Positions 44,688 to 54,246 are shown, counted from the first letter of the stretch. The stretch: DNA of 64,000 nucleotides from Planobispora rosea (GCF_014648175.1 NZ_BMQP01000002.1:186001-250000), one strand, 5' to 3'. The notes: generated by a model not told the origin, from the sequence alone. Numbers and translations are program-made.

Positions 44688-45739
44688 GCCGGCACCTTCA
44701 CCTTCGGGTCGGCGCTCGCCGGTGCCGACTGGGGACGGCGCCGGCGGCGGTTGAGGACCTTCTCACGGAAGGCGGGGGACTGCAGCAGGCACACCGCGAC
44801 CACGACGAGCGCCTTGAACAGCAGCGTCGTCTCCGGCGGGATGCCGATGGTGTAGATCGTGGTGGTCAGCGTCTGGATGACGAGCGCGCCGAGCACCGTG
44901 CCGCCGAGGGAGAACCGGCCGCCCGCCAGGGACGTGCCGCCGATCACGACGGCCAGGATGGCGTCGAGCTCGATCCAGAGCCCGGCGTTGTTGCCGTCGG
45001 CGCTGGAGACGTTCGAGCTGATCATCAGTCCCGCGATGCCCGCGCAGAGCGCGCAGAAGGCGTAGACCGTCACGATCAGCCCGCGCGAGCGGATGCCGGC
45101 CAGCCGGCTCGCCGTCGCGTTGCCGCCGACCGACTCCAGGAGCAGCCCCAGGGCCATCCTCCGGGTCAGGAACGCGGTGATCGCGAGCACGGCCGCCACG
45201 ATCAGCACGCCGAACGGCAGGGTGAGCCAGTAGCCGCCGCCGATGAGCTTGTAGGGTGCGCTGTTGACGGTGAGGATCTGCCCGTCGGTGATCAGCTGGG
45301 CGAGGCCGCGCCCCGCCACCATGAGGATGAGCGTGGCGATGATCGGCTGGATGCCGATCCCGGCGACCAGGATCCCGTTGCACAGCCCCAGGAACAGTGC
45401 GAGCCCCAGGGCGATGCCGACGGCCGTGAGCACTCCGGCCGTGCTCTGCTGGTCGTCCAGGCCGGTGATCCACAGGCAGGCCAGTGCCCCGGAGATCGCC
45501 ACCACCGAGCCGACCGACAGGTCGATCCCGCCGGTGGCGATGACGAGGGTCATGCCGGTCGCGACGAGGATCAGCGGCGCGCCGAACCGGGCGATGTCGA
45601 TCAGGCTGCCGTAGAGGTGGCCGTCCTTCAGCTCGACGGACAGGAAGCCGGGCGTGAAGAACACGTTGGCCGCCAGCAGCAGGACGAGCACGGCCGCCGG
45701 CCAGAAGAGCCGGTGCCGGATCACGGCGGCGGCGTTCAT
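44684..45739 (-). CDS. Sugar ABC transporter permease (YtfT type)
   Basis: 351 residues with the RbsC/AraH signature GMTLVIATGGIDLSVGSVVAISGAL and LDAILAVVIGGTSLAGGRFSLGGTVLGAL. It forms the second half of the channel with the YjfF-type permease. The C-terminal tail is unusually basic (NRRRRRPQSAPASADPK). ATG 45739 overlaps the ATPase stop; its own stop overlaps the next ATG, both as ATGA. Confidence 0.92.
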   Translation of the reverse strand: MNAAAVIRHRLFWPAAVLVLLLAANVFFTPGFLSVELKDGHLYGSLIDIARFGAPLILVATGMTLVIATGGIDLSVGSVVAISGALACLWITGLDDQQSTAGVLTAVGIALGLALFLGLCNGILVAGIGIQPIIATLILMVAGRGLAQLITDGQILTVNSAPYKLIGGGYWLTLPFGVLIVAAVLAITAFLTRRMALGLLLESVGGNATASRLAGIRSRGLIVTVYAFCALCAGIAGLMISSNVSSADGNNAGLWIELDAILAVVIGGTSLAGGRFSLGGTVLGALVIQTLTTTIYTIGIPPETTLLFKALVVVAVCLLQSPAFREKVLNRRRRRPQSAPASADPKVKVPA

Positions 45740-47262
45740 GAGCGGCCTCCGCTCGCGATGGTCTCCATGAGGACTCCGGTGGTCAGGTGGTCGTCGTTGG
45801 GCAGCTCGGCCACCAGCCGCCGGTCCCGCAGGACCCCGACCTTGTGGCTGAGCCGGAGCACCTCCTCCAGCTCGGCGGAGATGAACAGCACCGCCATGCC
45901 GCCGTCGGACAGCTCCACGACCAGGCGCTGGATCTCGGCCTTGGCGCCGACGTCGATGCCCCGGGTGGGCTCGTCGAGGATGAGCAGCTTCGGCTCGACG
46001 ATCAGCCAGCGGGCCAGCAGCACCTTCTGCTGGTTGCCGCCGCTGAGGTTCTTCACCGGGCGGTCGGGGTCGGCCGGCCTGATCTTCAGCGCGTCGATGT
46101 ACTTGTCGACGAGCTCGTCCTGGGTGCGGCGCGGGATCGGCCGCGCCCACCCGCGGGCGGCCTGCAGGGCCAGGATGATGTTCTCCCGGACGCTCAGGTC
46201 GGGGATCAGGCCCTCGGCGCGGCGGTTCTCCGAGCAGAAGGCGATCCCGTGGTTCGTGGCGGCGCGGGGCGTGCGCAGCGTCACGGGCGTGCCGCCGACG
46301 GACAGCTCGCCGGTGGTGGCGTGGTCGGCGCCGAACAGCAGGCGCGCGATCTCGGTACGGCCGGAGCCGAGCAGCCCGGCCAGGCCGACCACCTCCCCCT
46401 CGTGGATGGTGAGGGTGAACGGCTCGACGGAGCCGGGGCGGCCCAGCGACCTCGCCTCGGCGAAGGGGCGTGAGCGCTCGGCGGCGGCGATGTCCTTGGG
46501 GGCGTTCTCGAGCGTCTCGAGGTCCTTCAGTTCCTTGCCGATCATCTTGCCGACCAGCTCGACCTGGCCGAGCTCGCTGGTGAGGTACTCCCCCACCAGC
46601 CTGCCGTCGCGCAGGATCGTCATCCGGTCGGCGATCTCGTAGATCTGGTCGAGGAAGTGGGAGACGAACAGGATCGCGATGCCCTCGGCCTTGAGCCGGC
46701 GCATCACCCGGAACAGCTGCTCGACCTCGCCCGCGTCGAGGCTGGAGGTCGGCTCGTCCAGGATCAGGACCCGGGCGGAGACGTCGACGGCGCGGGCGAT
46801 GGCGACCATCTGCTGGACGGCCAGGGAGCAGGAGGACAGCGGGGCCGACACGTCGACGTCGAGCTCCAGCCGGGCCAGCAGCCCGGCGGCGCGGCGCCGT
46901 ACCTCCTTCCACCGGATCCGGCCCAGGCGGCGCGGCTCGCGGCCGATGAGGATGTTCTCCGCGACCGAGAGGTTCGGGCAGAGGTTGACCTCCTGGTAGA
47001 CCGTGCTGATGCCGGCCTGCTGCGCCGCCAGGGGGCCGCTGAAGGACACCGGCGCGCCGTCCAGCGTGATCTCGCCGCCGTCGACGGCGTGGACTCCGGT
47101 GAGGACCTTGATGAGGGTCGACTTGCCGGCGCCGTTCTCCCCCATCAGGGCGTGCACCTCGCCCGGCAGGAGCCGGAAGTCGACGTCGCTCAGGGCCCTG
47201 ACCCCGGGGAACTCTTTACAGATCCCGCGCATCCGCAGGATCGGGGCGGGTGCGTCGTCCAT
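45736..47262 (-). CDS. Sugar ABC transporter ATP-binding protein (YtfR/AraG type)
   Basis: 508 residues with two fused ABC domains, as in RbsA/AraG. First Walker A GENGAGKS at 41-48, degenerate second domain with GLLGSGRTE and signature [15 protein letters not shown], Walker [12 protein letters not shown]. It energises uptake of a furanose or pentose. ATG 47262. It lies 161 bases downstream of the binding-protein gene, and the gap contains a strong hairpin. Confidence 0.95.
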   Translation of the reverse strand: MDDAPAPILRMRGICKEFPGVRALSDVDFRLLPGEVHALMGENGAGKSTLIKVLTGVHAVDGGEITLDGAPVSFSGPLAAQQAGISTVYQEVNLCPNLSVAENILIGREPRRLGRIRWKEVRRRAAGLLARLELDVDVSAPLSSCSLAVQQMVAIARAVDVSARVLILDEPTSSLDAGEVEQLFRVMRRLKAEGIAILFVSHFLDQIYEIADRMTILRDGRLVGEYLTSELGQVELVGKMIGKELKDLETLENAPKDIAAAERSRPFAEARSLGRPGSVEPFTLTIHEGEVVGLAGLLGSGRTEIARLLFGADHATTGELSVGGTPVTLRTPRAATNHGIAFCSENRRAEGLIPDLSVRENIILALQAARGWARPIPRRTQDELVDKYIDALKIRPADPDRPVKNLSGGNQQKVLLARWLIVEPKLLILDEPTRGIDVGAKAEIQRLVVELSDGGMAVLFISAELEEVLRLSHKVGVLRDRRLVAELPNDDHLTTGVLMETIASGGRS

Positions 47263-47342
47263 GCGGCGTCCCTCTCCTCTTCGTCTGGTCCTCTGGTCCG
47301 CGGATTTCCCGGTCCACCGGGTTCACGTGGCCCGCCGTACCG

Positions 47343-47374
47343 CCCGCCGGCCCGGCTCTCACCGGGCCGGCGGG
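47343..47374 (-). terminator. Perfect hairpin between binding-protein and ATPase genes
   Basis: A 13-base perfect stem (CCCGCCGGCCCGG / CCGGGCCGGCGGG) with a six-base loop, 50 bases after the binding-protein stop. It can act as a partial terminator or RNA stabiliser so that binding protein is made in excess. No U-tract follows. Confidence 0.65.
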
Positions 47375-47423
47375 TTCCCGTGGCGGGCCGCTCCGGAGTG
47401 CGAGCCCGGAGCGACCCGGCCGA

Positions 47424-48416
47424 TCAGTACTGGCGGGTGGGCAGGGCTTGCTTCGCCTGCTCCTGGGTGAAGGTGGTCTCCTCGGTCACCACGCGGGTGG
47501 GCACCTGCTCGCCCGCGACGACCTTCTTGGCCAGGTCCATCAGCTGCGGGCCGAGCAGCGGGCTGCACTCGACGATGTAGTTGATCTTTCCGTCGGCCAG
47601 CGCCTGCATGCCGTCCTTGACCGCGTCGACCGTGATGATCTTGATGTCCTTGCCCGGGACCTTGCCCGCGCCCTCGATCGCCTCGATCGCGCCCAGGCCC
47701 ATGTCATCGTTGTGCGCGTAGAGCACGTCGATGTCCGGGTTGGACTTCAGGAAGGCCTCCATGACCTCCTTGCCCTTGGCCCGGGTGAAGTCGCCGGTCT
47801 GCGAGGCGATCACCTTGAACTTGGCGTCGGCCCCGATGACCTCGGCGAAACCGGCCTTGCGGTCGTTGGCGGGGGCGGAGCCGGTGGTGCCCTGCAGCTC
47901 GACGATGTTCACCGTCTCGGTGGAGTCCTTGTACTCCTCCACCAGCCACTTGCCGGCCTTCCTGCCCTCCTCGACGAAGTCGGAGCCGAGGAAGGTCTTG
48001 TAGAGGCTGGTGTCCGCCGAGTCGACGGCCCGGTCGGTGAGGATCACCGGGATCTTGGCGTTCTTGGCCTCCTTGAGCACGGTGTCCCAGCCGGACTCGA
48101 CGACCGGGGAGAAGGCGATGACGTCCACCTTCTGCTGGATGAAGGAGCGGATCGCCTTGATCTGGTTCTCCTGCTTCTGCTGCGCGTCGGAGAACTTCAG
48201 CTCGATCCCGGCGGTCTTGGCCGACTCCTGGACGGACTTGGTGTTGGCGGTGCGCCAGCCGCTCTCCGCGCCGACCTGGGAGAAGCCCATGGTGATCTTG
48301 TCGTCACCGCCGCCCGATCCCGGCTGCGACGCCGACGTCGTCCCGCCGCTCCCGCAGCCGGCCATCGTCATCACGGTGGCGCCGACCAGCAGCAGCGCCG
48401 ACATCCTCTTGAACAC
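47424..48416 (-). CDS. Sugar-binding lipoprotein (YtfQ type)
   Basis: 330 residues. Lipoprotein signal with lipobox MAGC, then a periplasmic-binding-like type 1 fold: ITMGFSQVGAESGWRTANTKSVQESAK (YtfQ signature region), QNQIKAIRSFIQQKVDVIAFSPVVESGWDTVLKEA, VILTDRAVD, YAHNDDMGLGAIEAIEGAG. YtfQ binds galactofuranose; next to araBDA an arabinofuranose or L-arabinose ligand is likely here. GTG 48416 has GGAAAGGA upstream; ATG 48404 is a possible alternative. The LacI-type operator at 48437-48450 precedes it. Confidence 0.93.
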   Translation of the reverse strand: MFKRMSALLLVGATVMTMAGCGSGGTTSASQPGSGGGDDKITMGFSQVGAESGWRTANTKSVQESAKTAGIELKFSDAQQKQENQIKAIRSFIQQKVDVIAFSPVVESGWDTVLKEAKNAKIPVILTDRAVDSADTSLYKTFLGSDFVEEGRKAGKWLVEEYKDSTETVNIVELQGTTGSAPANDRKAGFAEVIGADAKFKVIASQTGDFTRAKGKEVMEAFLKSNPDIDVLYAHNDDMGLGAIEAIEGAGKVPGKDIKIITVDAVKDGMQALADGKINYIVECSPLLGPQLMDLAKKVVAGEQVPTRVVTEETTFTQEQAKQALPTRQY

Positions 48417-48436
48417 GGTGGGGGGTCCTTTCCTTA

Positions 48437-48450
48437 TGTGAGCGCTAACA
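48437..48450. promoter_or_regulatory. LacI-type operator before the binding-protein gene
   Basis: TGTGAGCGCTAACA, 13 of 14 positions of the symmetric core TGTTAGCGCTAACA. It lies 21 bases upstream of the start, between the binding-protein gene and the LacI gene, and would control the whole seven-gene minus-strand operon. Confidence 0.75.
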
Positions 48451-48563
48451 CCGCTGCGTTGACGGCCGCGCCCTGCTTTCTCCGTACGGCCCTGCGGACC
48501 GTGGTTGTGCGGCTTGCGCCGCCACGTCGTGCGGCGTGCGTGCCGCGCGGTTCCCGGTACGGC

Positions 48564-49589
48564 CTAGCGCCGGACCGGTGCCGTGCTGGCCCTGACCTTG
48601 AACAGTGGCGGGACCACCAGCCTCTCGTGCGGCAGGTCCTGCCCCGCCTCGATCTGCCGGAGCAGGATCTCGATGCTGTTGCGGCCCACCGCCCCGAAGT
48701 CCTGGCGGACCGTGGTGAGCGGCGGGGAGAAGAACTCCGACTCGGGCACGTCGTCGAAGCCGACGACGCTGACCCGCCCGGGCACCTCGACGCCCGCCTC
48801 GGCGAACGCCCGCAGCACCCCCAGAGCCATCTGGTCGTTGGCCACGAACACCGCCGTGACCTCCTCCATCCGGGCGAGCTTCTGACCCGCCTGGTAGCCG
48901 GAGCGCGGGCTCCAGTCACCGGGCAGGATCTCGGGGACCGGCCTGCCGCCGGCGATCAGAACCCCGCGCCAGCCCGCGATGCGGCCCTCGGCCTCCAGCC
49001 AGTCCGACGGGCCGCTGACGTGCCAGACGGTCTCGTGCCCCAGGCCGATCAGGTGCTCGGTGGCCAGTCTGGCCCCCTCGACCTGGTCGACGCTGACCAC
49101 GGAGACGTCTCCGGCGTGGTCGCCCTCGACGGCCACCATGGGCACGCCCGCCGGCAGGTCGGCCAGCGCGCGGGCCGCCGACCGCTGCGGGGCGACCACG
49201 ACGATGCCGTCGACGCCCTGCTCGGCCAGGTACTCCAGCGCGTCGTGCACCCCGGCCCGGTCGATGGTGCGCAGGCTGACGATGCTGACGAAGTATCCGG
49301 CGTCCCTGGCGGCCTGCTCGATCCCGTAGACCGTGCTGGCCGGGCCGTACAGCGTGGTGTCGAAACTCACCACGCCGAGTGTGCGAGAGTGGCGGGTGAC
49401 GAGGGCGCGAGCGACCAGATTGCGGCGGTAGCCGAGCTGGTCGATCGCCGCCAGGACCCGGGTGCGGGTCTCGGCGCGGACGTTGGGGTGGTCGTTGAGC
49501 ACACGGGAGACCGTCTGGTGTGACACTCCGGCCACCTTGGCCACGTCGGCCATCACCGGAGAGCGACGCCCTCGGCTGATAGAGCTCAC
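48564..49589 (-). CDS. LacI-family transcriptional regulator
   Basis: 341 residues. N-terminal LacI helix-turn-helix (VMADVAKVAGVSHQTVSRVLNDHPNVRAETRTRVLAAIDQLGYRRN) and a sugar-binding-protein-like effector domain. It is first in line with the YtfQ-type importer and araBDA, and divergent from ChvE-MmsAB, so it is the best candidate for the arabinose regulator (a LacI member in the role AraR plays elsewhere). GTG 49589 has AAGGGG six bases upstream. Operators at 49618-49631 and elsewhere fit autoregulation. Confidence 0.93.
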   Translation of the reverse strand: MSSISRGRRSPVMADVAKVAGVSHQTVSRVLNDHPNVRAETRTRVLAAIDQLGYRRNLVARALVTRHSRTLGVVSFDTTLYGPASTVYGIEQAARDAGYFVSIVSLRTIDRAGVHDALEYLAEQGVDGIVVVAPQRSAARALADLPAGVPMVAVEGDHAGDVSVVSVDQVEGARLATEHLIGLGHETVWHVSGPSDWLEAEGRIAGWRGVLIAGGRPVPEILPGDWSPRSGYQAGQKLARMEEVTAVFVANDQMALGVLRAFAEAGVEVPGRVSVVGFDDVPESEFFSPPLTTVRQDFGAVGRNSIEILLRQIEAGQDLPHERLVVPPLFKVRASTAPVRR

Positions 49590-49617
49590 CGGTGCCCCTT
49601 TCCTCGTCTGAGGAGAC

Positions 49618-49631
49618 TGTGAGCGTTAACA
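49618..49631. promoter_or_regulatory. LacI-type operator before the LacI gene
   Basis: TGTGAGCGTTAACA, 12 of 14 positions of the core. It lies 29 bases upstream of the LacI start and downstream of the likely promoter at 49657-49685, a normal position for autorepression by roadblock. Confidence 0.65.
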
Positions 49632-49656
49632 TCCCCCAGCGTCAAGAGGCTCGTTC

Positions 49657-49685
49657 ATTACAGTGCGGTTACGGGCCCCTGTCCT
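49657..49685 (-). promoter_or_regulatory. Promoter candidate for the LacI gene
   Basis: Minus strand -35 AGGACA (49685-49680), 17-base spacer, -10 TGTAAT (49662-49657). The AT-rich -10 stands out in a GC-rich background. Confidence 0.5.
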
Positions 49686-49799
49686 GGCCATCTGCCCACA
49701 ACCCGCCAGAAGCATAGGTTTCCAACGGCTCCCAGGGCTTCTTGGACATTTGCACTCTTTCGCCCAGTTAACCTCGATGTCACGTTGGTGTTACGAGCC

Positions 49800-49838
49800 T
49801 TGACATGCATCCTGCCCCCGCATTTGATAGCGCTCACA
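49800..49838 (+). promoter_or_regulatory. Promoter with overlapping LacI operator ahead of chvE
   Basis: -35 TTGACA (49800-49805, perfect), 17-base spacer, -10 TTTGAT (49823-49828). The LacI-type site TGATAGCGCTCACA (49825-49838) overlaps the -10, so binding would exclude RNA polymerase. The remaining 220 bases to the chvE start form a long leader with a second operator. Confidence 0.7.
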
Positions 49839-49875
49839 TCCCAACGAAGCCGAGCACAAGAGTTTGTTAATGATG

Positions 49876-49891
49876 TTGTTAGCGCTAACAA
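49876..49891. promoter_or_regulatory. Perfect LacI operator in the chvE leader
   Basis: TTGTTAGCGCTAACAA is a perfect 16-base palindrome, the best site of the five in this locus. It lies 51 bases downstream (centre to centre) of the promoter operator at 49825-49838; two sites about five helical turns apart would allow looping by a tetramer or cooperative binding. Confidence 0.8.
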
Positions 49892-50057
49892 GAGAGGGCC
49901 CGGGTCGGACCGCCGGACCGCAGCCCGCTCCGAGGCGCCGGCGGCATCACACCTCCCCGGAAGCAATACGGGCGGCTTCCGGGCCCGCCGACCACAGGCA
50001 AGGACGAGGCCGGCACCACACCTCCAGATCGACACCGCTTCACATGAAGGGCAAGAC

Positions 50058-51185
50058 ATGAAGCTCTCCAAGCTGGCGCTCGTGCCCGCAGGACTGACCC
50101 TCGCCATGGTGATGACCGCCTGCGGCTCGGCCACCAAGACCGTCGACCAGGCGCAGAGCACGAGTGGATCCTCGGCCGGCGCCCTGGTGGGCGTCACCAT
50201 GCCGACCAAGTCCTCCGAGCGCTGGATCCACGACGGCGAGAACGTCAAGAGCTCCCTTGAGAAGCTCGGCTACAAGGTCGACCTGCAGTACGCGGAGAAC
50301 GACATCCCCACCCAGGTCAACCAGATCGAGAACCAGATCACCAAGGGCGCCAAGGTCCTGATCGTCGCCTCGATCGACGGCACCGCGATCACCACCCAGC
50401 TCCAGCAGGCGGCCGACAAGAAGATCCCGGTGATCGCCTACGACCGCCTCATCCGCAACAGCCCGAACGTCGACTACTACGCCACCTTCGACAACTACAA
50501 GGTGGGCGTGCAGCAGGCGACCTCGCTGCTGGTGGGCCTCGGCCTGAAGAAGCAGGACGGCTCCGAGGGCGACGCCAAGGGCCCGTTCAACATCGAGATC
50601 TTCGCCGGCTCCCCCGACGACAACAACGCGACGTTCTTCTACAACGGCGCGATGGACACCCTCAAGCCCTACATCGACAAGGGCACCCTGGTCGTCAAGA
50701 GCGGTGAGACCGACTTCAAGACCGTCGCCATCCTCCGCTGGGACCCGGCCACCGCGCAGAAGCGCATGGAGGACCTGATCACCAAGGCCTACTCCGACGC
50801 CGAGATCCAGGGTGTGCTCTCGCCGTACGACGGCCTGTCCATCGGCATCCTGTCGGCCCTCAAGAGCAGCGGGTACGGCACCGCCGACCAGCCCTACCCG
50901 GTCGTGACCGGCCAGGACGCCGAAGTCGCCTCGGTCAAGTCGATCATCGCCGGCGAGCAGTACGCCACGATCTACAAGGACACCCGCAAGCTGGCCGACG
51001 TGACCGTCAAGATGGCCGACGCCCTGCTCAAGGGCGCCAAGCCCGAGGTGAACAACACCACCGACTACGACAACGGCAACAAGGTCGTCCCGTCCTACCT
51101 GCTCGAGCCGGTGATCGTCTACAAGGACAACTACAAGCAGGCCCTCGTCGACACCGGTTACTACACCGAGGACCAGCTCAAGTAG
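50058..51185 (+). CDS. chvE: Multiple monosaccharide-binding lipoprotein ChvE
   Basis: 375 residues. Lipobox MTAC (Cys18), then the ChvE-type binding fold: [95 protein letters not shown]...[28 protein letters not shown]. ChvE proteins bind arabinose, galactose, glucose, xylose. ATG 50058 has AAGGG eight bases upstream. First gene of the plus-strand importer operon; a 16-base hairpin follows its stop. Confidence 0.95.
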   Translation: MKLSKLALVPAGLTLAMVMTACGSATKTVDQAQSTSGSSAGALVGVTMPTKSSERWIHDGENVKSSLEKLGYKVDLQYAENDIPTQVNQIENQITKGAKVLIVASIDGTAITTQLQQAADKKIPVIAYDRLIRNSPNVDYYATFDNYKVGVQQATSLLVGLGLKKQDGSEGDAKGPFNIEIFAGSPDDNNATFFYNGAMDTLKPYIDKGTLVVKSGETDFKTVAILRWDPATAQKRMEDLITKAYSDAEIQGVLSPYDGLSIGILSALKSSGYGTADQPYPVVTGQDAEVASVKSIIAGEQYATIYKDTRKLADVTVKMADALLKGAKPEVNNTTDYDNGNKVVPSYLLEPVIVYKDNYKQALVDTGYYTEDQLK

Positions 51186-51202
51186 CCGACCGGCACCCGT
51201 GG

Positions 51203-51236
51203 ACGGGTCCCCGGCCGGCACCGGCCGGGGACCCGT
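51203..51236 (+). terminator. Perfect 16-bp hairpin after chvE
   Basis: Arms 51203-51218 and 51221-51236 (ACGGGTCCCCGG... and its exact complement) with a two-base CA centre. It lies 17 bases after the chvE stop and 37 before the ATPase gene, so it probably attenuates transcription into, or stabilises the message ahead of, the transporter core. Confidence 0.7.
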
Positions 51237-51272
51237 ACCGGTGAGAAGAGCGACGCGGAGACGGACGACGCG

Positions 51273-52802
51273 ATGACCGACCACATACTTCAGATGCGCG
51301 GGATCACCAAGACCTTCCCGGGCGTCAAGGCCCTCCAGGACGTCAACCTCGCGGTCCGGAGAGGCGAGATACACGCGATCTGCGGGGAGAACGGCGCCGG
51401 CAAGTCGACCCTGATGAAGGTCCTGTCCGGCGTCTACCCCCACGGGACCTACGAGGGCGAGATCCGCTTCGACGGGGAGCTGTGCCGGTTCTCCGGCATC
51501 AAGGACAGCGAGCGGCACGGCATCGTCATCATCCACCAGGAGCTCGCGCTGAGCCCCTACCTGTCGATCGCCGAGAACATCTTCCTCGGCAACGAGCGCA
51601 CCAGCCGCGGGCTGATCGACTGGAACCGCACCAACGCCGAGGCCGCCGAGCTCCTGGAGCGGGTCGGGCTGCGCGAGAACCCGGTGACGGCCGTGATGGA
51701 CATCGGGGTCGGCAAGCAGCAGCTGGTCGAGATCGCCAAGGCCCTGTCCAAGAGGGTCCGCCTGCTCATCCTCGACGAGCCGACCGCCGCGCTCAACGAC
51801 GAGGACTCGGCGCACCTGCTCAGCCTCCTGCGGGAGCTCCGTGACGAGGGCATCACCTCGGTGATCATCTCGCACAAGCTCAACGAGATCGCGGCCATCG
51901 CCGACTCCACGACGATCATCCGGGACGGCCGGACGATCGAGACCCTCGACATGAGGGCCGACCAGGTCACCGAGGACCGGATCATCGCCGGCATGGTCGG
52001 GCGCTCCCTGGAGAACCGCTACCCGCCGCACGAGCCGAAGATCGGCGAGGAGGTGCTGCGGATCGAGGACTGGACGGTGCACAGTCCCGTCCAGCACGAC
52101 CGCGCCGTCGTCTCCGGCGCCGGCCTGACGCTGCGCCGCGGCGAGATCGTCGGCCTGGCCGGCCTGATGGGCGCCGGCCGCACCGAGCTGGCGATGAGCC
52201 TGTTCGGCCGGAGCTACGGGGTGAACATCTCCGGGCGCGTGTACAAGGACGGCCGGGAGATCCGGATCGGCTCGGTCCGCGAGGCGATCTCCCACGGCAT
52301 CGCCTACGCCACCGAGGACCGCAAGCGGTACGGGCTCAACCTCATCGAGGACATCAAGCGCAACGTCTCGGCCGCGGCGCTGAAGAAGCTCGCCAGACAC
52401 GGCTGGATCAACGGCAACGAGGAGCACCGGGTCGCCGACGGCTACCGGGCCGGCATGAACATCAAGGCTCCGAGCGTCTCGGCGATCACCGGGCAGCTCA
52501 GCGGCGGCAACCAGCAGAAGGTCGTGCTCTCGAAGTGGATCTTCACCGACCCCGACGTGCTGATCCTCGACGAGCCCACCCGCGGCATCGACGTGGGCGC
52601 AAAATACGAGATCTACACCATCATCAACCAGCTGGCCGACCAGGGGAAGGCCATCCTGGTGATCTCCTCGGAGCTCCCCGAGCTGCTCGGTCTCTGCGAC
52701 CGCATCTACGCCATGTCGGCCGGGCGGATCACCGGTGAGCTGCCACGGGCCGAGGCCACCCAGGAACGGCTCATGCAATTCATGACGAGGGAAAAGGAAT
52801 AA
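51273..52802 (+). CDS. mmsA: Multiple monosaccharide ABC transporter ATP-binding protein
   Basis: 509 residues, two ABC domains. First Walker A GENGAGKS at 38-45, [12 protein letters not shown], second domain [16 protein letters not shown] and signature [14 protein letters not shown], Walker [12 protein letters not shown]. It is close to MmsA/GguA, the partner of ChvE. The ATG lies after the hairpin; the stop is five bases before the permease start. Confidence 0.95.
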   Translation: MTDHILQMRGITKTFPGVKALQDVNLAVRRGEIHAICGENGAGKSTLMKVLSGVYPHGTYEGEIRFDGELCRFSGIKDSERHGIVIIHQELALSPYLSIAENIFLGNERTSRGLIDWNRTNAEAAELLERVGLRENPVTAVMDIGVGKQQLVEIAKALSKRVRLLILDEPTAALNDEDSAHLLSLLRELRDEGITSVIISHKLNEIAAIADSTTIIRDGRTIETLDMRADQVTEDRIIAGMVGRSLENRYPPHEPKIGEEVLRIEDWTVHSPVQHDRAVVSGAGLTLRRGEIVGLAGLMGAGRTELAMSLFGRSYGVNISGRVYKDGREIRIGSVREAISHGIAYATEDRKRYGLNLIEDIKRNVSAAALKKLARHGWINGNEEHRVADGYRAGMNIKAPSVSAITGQLSGGNQQKVVLSKWIFTDPDVLILDEPTRGIDVGAKYEIYTIINQLADQGKAILVISSELPELLGLCDRIYAMSAGRITGELPRAEATQERLMQFMTREKE

Positions 52803-52807
52803 CGGCC

Positions 52808-54067
52808 ATGACGAGCGTCGAGAAGGCCTCGGTTGAAACCCTGTCGGGCGGCGGTGCTCCCCCGCCTCCCGCCGCGAAGGCGTCCGGCGGCCGTTTCTCC
52901 GTCAACCTGCGGCAGAGCGGCATCTACATCGCCTTCGGCCTGATCATCCTCCTGTTCTCCATCCTGACCGACGGTGAGCTGCTCAGCCCGCAGAACATCT
53001 CGAACATCATGGTGCAGAACTCCTACATCCTGGTCCTCGCGATCGGCATGATCCTGATCATCATCGCCGGTCACATCGACCTGTCCGTAGGGTCGGTGGT
53101 CGCGCTCAGCGGCGCGATCGCGGCGGTGCTGATGGTCGAGATGGACGTCGCGTGGCCGCTGGCCCTGCTCATCACCCTCGTCGCCGGCGCGCTGATCGGA
53201 GCCTGGCAGGGCTACTGGGTCGCCTACTTCGGCATCCCCGCGTTCATCGTCACCCTCGCCGGAATGCTGATCTTCCGGGCACTGACCCTCACCGTGCTCG
53301 GCAACCAGGGCATCGGCCCCTTCCCCGACGAGGTCCGCACCCTCTCCAACGGCTTCGTCGAGGGTTACCTGGGCAACATCGGCCTGGGCCCGCTCGGCGG
53401 CGCCGACCTGATCACCCTCCTCGTCGGCCTCGGCGTCGTGGCCGCGATCGTCGTCTCCCAGTGGCGCGCCCGCCAGGGACGCATCGGCTACCGGCAGTCG
53501 GTCGACGCGCTGCCCCTGTTCGCCCTCAAGATGGCCGGCGCCTCCGCCGCGGTGCTGGTGGTGATCGTGCAGCTGGCCCGGTTCAAGAACCTCCCCTGGG
53601 TCCTGGTGCTGCTGGCCTTCCTCGTCGTGGGCTACACCCTGGTCACCAACCGCGCCGTCTTCGGCCGGCACATCTACGCCATCGGCGGCAACCTGCACGC
53701 CGCCCGCCTGTCGGGCATCAACGTCAAGTCCGTCACCTTCTGGCTCTTCGTGAACATGGGCGTGCTCTCGGCGGTGGCCGGGATCATCTTCGCCGGGCGT
53801 CTCAACCAGGCCGGTCCCACGGCCGGCAACAGCTTCGAGCTCGACGCCATCGCGGCGGCGTTCATCGGCGGCGCCGCCGTCCAGGGCGGTGTCGGCAAGG
53901 TGGTCGGCGCGATCACCGGCGGCCTCATCATGGCCGTGATCAACAACGGCATGTCCCTCATCGGCGCGCCGAGCGAGCGGGTGATGCTCTTCAAGGGCCT
54001 CGTCCTGCTGGCCGCCGTCGCCCTCGACGTCTGGGCCAAGCGCCGCGCCGGCGCCTCCGCCGGCTGA
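52808..54067 (+). CDS. mmsB: Multiple monosaccharide ABC transporter permease
   Basis: 419 residues with the GguB-type layout: RQSGIYIAFGLIILLFSILTDGELL, GMILIIIAGHIDLSVGSVVALSGAI, a long central loop and helix (ARQGRIGYRQSVDALPLFALKMAGASAAVLVVIV), VFGRHIYAIGGNLHAARLSGI and ELDAIAAAFIGGAAVQGGVGKVVGA. A single permease gene serves this system, unlike the two in the minus-strand importer. It closes the operon. Confidence 0.95.
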   Translation: MTSVEKASVETLSGGGAPPPPAAKASGGRFSVNLRQSGIYIAFGLIILLFSILTDGELLSPQNISNIMVQNSYILVLAIGMILIIIAGHIDLSVGSVVALSGAIAAVLMVEMDVAWPLALLITLVAGALIGAWQGYWVAYFGIPAFIVTLAGMLIFRALTLTVLGNQGIGPFPDEVRTLSNGFVEGYLGNIGLGPLGGADLITLLVGLGVVAAIVVSQWRARQGRIGYRQSVDALPLFALKMAGASAAVLVVIVQLARFKNLPWVLVLLAFLVVGYTLVTNRAVFGRHIYAIGGNLHAARLSGINVKSVTFWLFVNMGVLSAVAGIIFAGRLNQAGPTAGNSFELDAIAAAFIGGAAVQGGVGKVVGAITGGLIMAVINNGMSLIGAPSERVMLFKGLVLLAAVALDVWAKRRAGASAG

Positions 54068-54188
54068 CGGCGCCGGGCACGACGCGAGGCCGGGTGAGAA
54101 AGGACTTCCGGCCCTCCACACGAGGCCCCCGCTGGGGTGAGATGGGATCGGGTAACCCCATGACGTTTTCGAGGAGGAGACGACGCGC

Positions 54189-54217
54189 GTGAGGGGCGCG
54201 AGACCGTGGCCCCTCAC
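54189..54217 (+). terminator. Hairpin downstream of the mmsB gene
   Basis: GTGAGGGGC (54189-54197), 11-base loop, GCCCCTCAC (54209-54217), flanked by further GACGCG/CGCGTC complementarity. It lies between mmsB and the CBS-BON gene. No U-tract. A sizeable part of the leader of the next gene is also here. Confidence 0.55.
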
Positions 54218-54246
54218 GCCACCGCGTCTCGGATGGGACGGCAACG

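Noticed and set aside
49590-50057. A small gene in the LacI/chvE gap
   Set aside because: Open frames exist but run through operators and promoter elements and have no Shine-Dalgarno; the region is regulatory.
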